DNA of 64,000 bases from positions 16,155 to 80,154 of the forward strand of contig NZ_JASPDO010000009.1 in assembly GCF_030230605.1 (NCBI RefSeq), given 5' to 3'. The DNA is from Brevibacterium sp. UMB1308A. GTDB taxonomy: Bacteria; Actinomycetota; Actinomycetes; Actinomycetales; Brevibacteriaceae. The position numbers were made by a program, and so were the translations under genes. The notes under the pieces are model-generated. The model saw only the letters and a program-made list of their open reading frames with translations, did not search any database and was not told where the DNA came from. Numbering within the stretch: the first letter of the stretch is position 1; each line of letters begins with the position of its first letter. Below, in pieces: positions 63,181-64,000 of the stretch.

Positions 63181-63711
63181 TCACGCCCTCGGCGAATCGC
63201 GGTCAGCACCAAGACTATGGCGCAGGACAACCTCATTGTGATCGCCTTCTCGACGCACCTCGGCATCAACGAAACCCAAACGACGGGCAAGGTTCAGCGA
63301 CCTCACATTATGTTCGTGAATCTCGACTTGAGCCTCAGTGACCCCGTAATCATCATGCAAACAGCCTAAAAGCCACTCTGTCGACCTCGAGGCGATCCCT
63401 TTGCCCCACATCTTGGGCAACAACACGTAGGCGATGGAAGCACGATGAGCCTCCTCGTCGATCGTTGCCTGAAGTGTGCCCAGTGGTTCATCGTCTCTGT
63501 CGTTCAAGATGATCCAGTTGAGCCATCTCACACCAAGACCCTGCGGTGCTCCCCCACAGAGGACCCTATAACGCTCTTGCAACTGTTCGAGGTTCTCAGG
63601 CGGTCGCTCATCAATAAAGGTATAGATGCGCATGTCTTGGAGCTCTTCAAACATCGACCGAGCATCAGATACCGCGAGGGGCCTGATCTTAATCTCGAAC
63701 TCGTCAGTCAT
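63181..63711 (-). CDS. GNAT acetyltransferase
   Basis: 176 residues, ATG start. KIRPLAVSDARSMFEEL opens the fold, IAYVLLPKMWGKGIASRSTEWL is the acetyl-CoA-binding segment and NVRSLNLARRLGFVDAEVRR the end strand. It is typical of acetylases acting on small amines, such as antibiotics, or on protein N-termini. It is convergent with the double GNAT gene, which it is not similar to in detail, and lies at the right end of the island. Confidence 0.78.
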   Translation of the reverse strand: MTDEFEIKIRPLAVSDARSMFEELQDMRIYTFIDERPPENLEQLQERYRVLCGGAPQGLGVRWLNWIILNDRDDEPLGTLQATIDEEAHRASIAYVLLPKMWGKGIASRSTEWLLGCLHDDYGVTEAQVEIHEHNVRSLNLARRLGFVDAEVRREGDHNEVVLRHSLGADRDSPRA

Positions 63712-63879
63712 CAGACCATCCTAAAGCCAAATCAAGCGCCTTCTATCGGAGCCCAGGCAACACCCAAGCCAACTGGGCGACAACCCTTATGAGCATCGAT
63801 ATACCTGCCCACGTCACCGAAACCCACTTGGACCCACCGAAACCACACACACCACCGCAGCCCGGAGAGGGGATACCGT

Positions 63880-63901
63880 GTCCTTAAGAAGTCCTTAAGA
63901 G
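63880..63901. repeat. Tandem 11-bp repeat upstream of the transposase-like start
   Basis: GTCCTTAAGA(A/G) is present twice in direct repeat (63880-63890, 63891-63901), each with the palindrome CTTAAG. It lies about 55 bases before the next start and may be part of an insertion-sequence end. The other end is outside the window. Confidence 0.4.
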
Positions 63902-63955
63902 GTTCTATAGATCGGCGCAAAGGGGGATGCGGACGGATTCTTGGAGGATTCCGTT

Positions 63956-64000
63956 ATGTCGTATACCAAGGAGCAGCGGCGTGTGGCTTTGCGGGTTTTT
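63956..64000 (+). CDS. Start of a transposase-like gene, cut by the window edge
   Basis: Fifteen codons from ATG 63956 with GGAGG eight bases upstream: MSYTKEQRRVALRVF. The start resembles the first helix of helix-turn-helix (IS3-type OrfA) transposases. This is too short for a firm call. Confidence 0.4.
   Translation, partial: MSYTKEQRRVALRVF

Noticed and set aside
1-64000. CRISPR array or cas genes
   Set aside because: No regularly spaced repeats with unique spacers. The only regular array is the four contiguous 23-bp units at 50.5 kb, which have no spacers.

Overview
The window reads as chromosome from a medium-GC member of the Actinomycetota, most likely order Micrococcales. The evidence is the block dacB, zinc-metalloprotease, tilS, hpt, ftsH, folE, folP, folBK, DUF3180, two PH-domain genes, DUF2520, lysS, lsr2, clpC in that order. 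Lsr2, the 13E12-type HNH protein and the HmuTUV arrangement also fit this group. GTG starts and four-base stop/start overlaps (ATGA, GTGA) are common. I do not name a genus.

Layout. 1-3.7 kb: C-terminal half of an RND transporter, a CPBP protease, a VOC protein and ppa. 3.8-21.3 kb: the conserved housekeeping block, packed head to tail, ending in clpC and an ArgA-type acetyltransferase. 21.3-28.7 kb: mutY, a secreted protein, a large DUF222/HNH (13E12) gene with a LexA-like box, a gene-free 1 kb stretch with a duplicated element, a long-chain acyl-CoA ligase and tRNA-Asn(GTT). 28.7-46.6 kb: a repeat-rich intergenic, LysE exporters, a second folate-type pair (RibD-like reductase plus a second folP), nucleoside hydrolase plus ribokinase, a peptide transporter and dipeptidase, a haem/iron ABC operon whose ATPase gene carries a stop codon, malQ and small enzymes. 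46.7-54.9 kb: a 1238-residue LPXTG surface protein joining a phosphodiester glycosidase and a metallophosphoesterase, a DUF4143 ATPase preceded by four exact-period 23-bp repeats, and a CcdA/DsbA-like redox pair.

55-64 kb is an accessory island, visibly richer in GC and with different codon use. It holds arsA, a broken arsD and arsR with its operators; a two-gene operon with a HEPN/Abi-like protein; an erm rRNA methylase with a leader peptide of the RLR type, translationally coupled to an AraC-type gene; a frameshifted tetR; several GNAT acetyltransferases; and the start of what looks like an insertion-sequence transposase at the right edge. No arsenite pump gene lies in the window beside arsA.

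The most interesting points are: a strongly over-represented word CCGAGGT/ACCTCGG in the chromosomal backbone; the 23-bp repeat array before the DUF4143 gene; the uncharacterised two-gene island operon at 58.2-59.5 kb; the duplicated hairpin element at 25.9-26.4 kb; and several genes interrupted by single in-frame stops, two of them where a glutamine is expected. Nothing was computed or searched. All family calls come from reading translated sequence.
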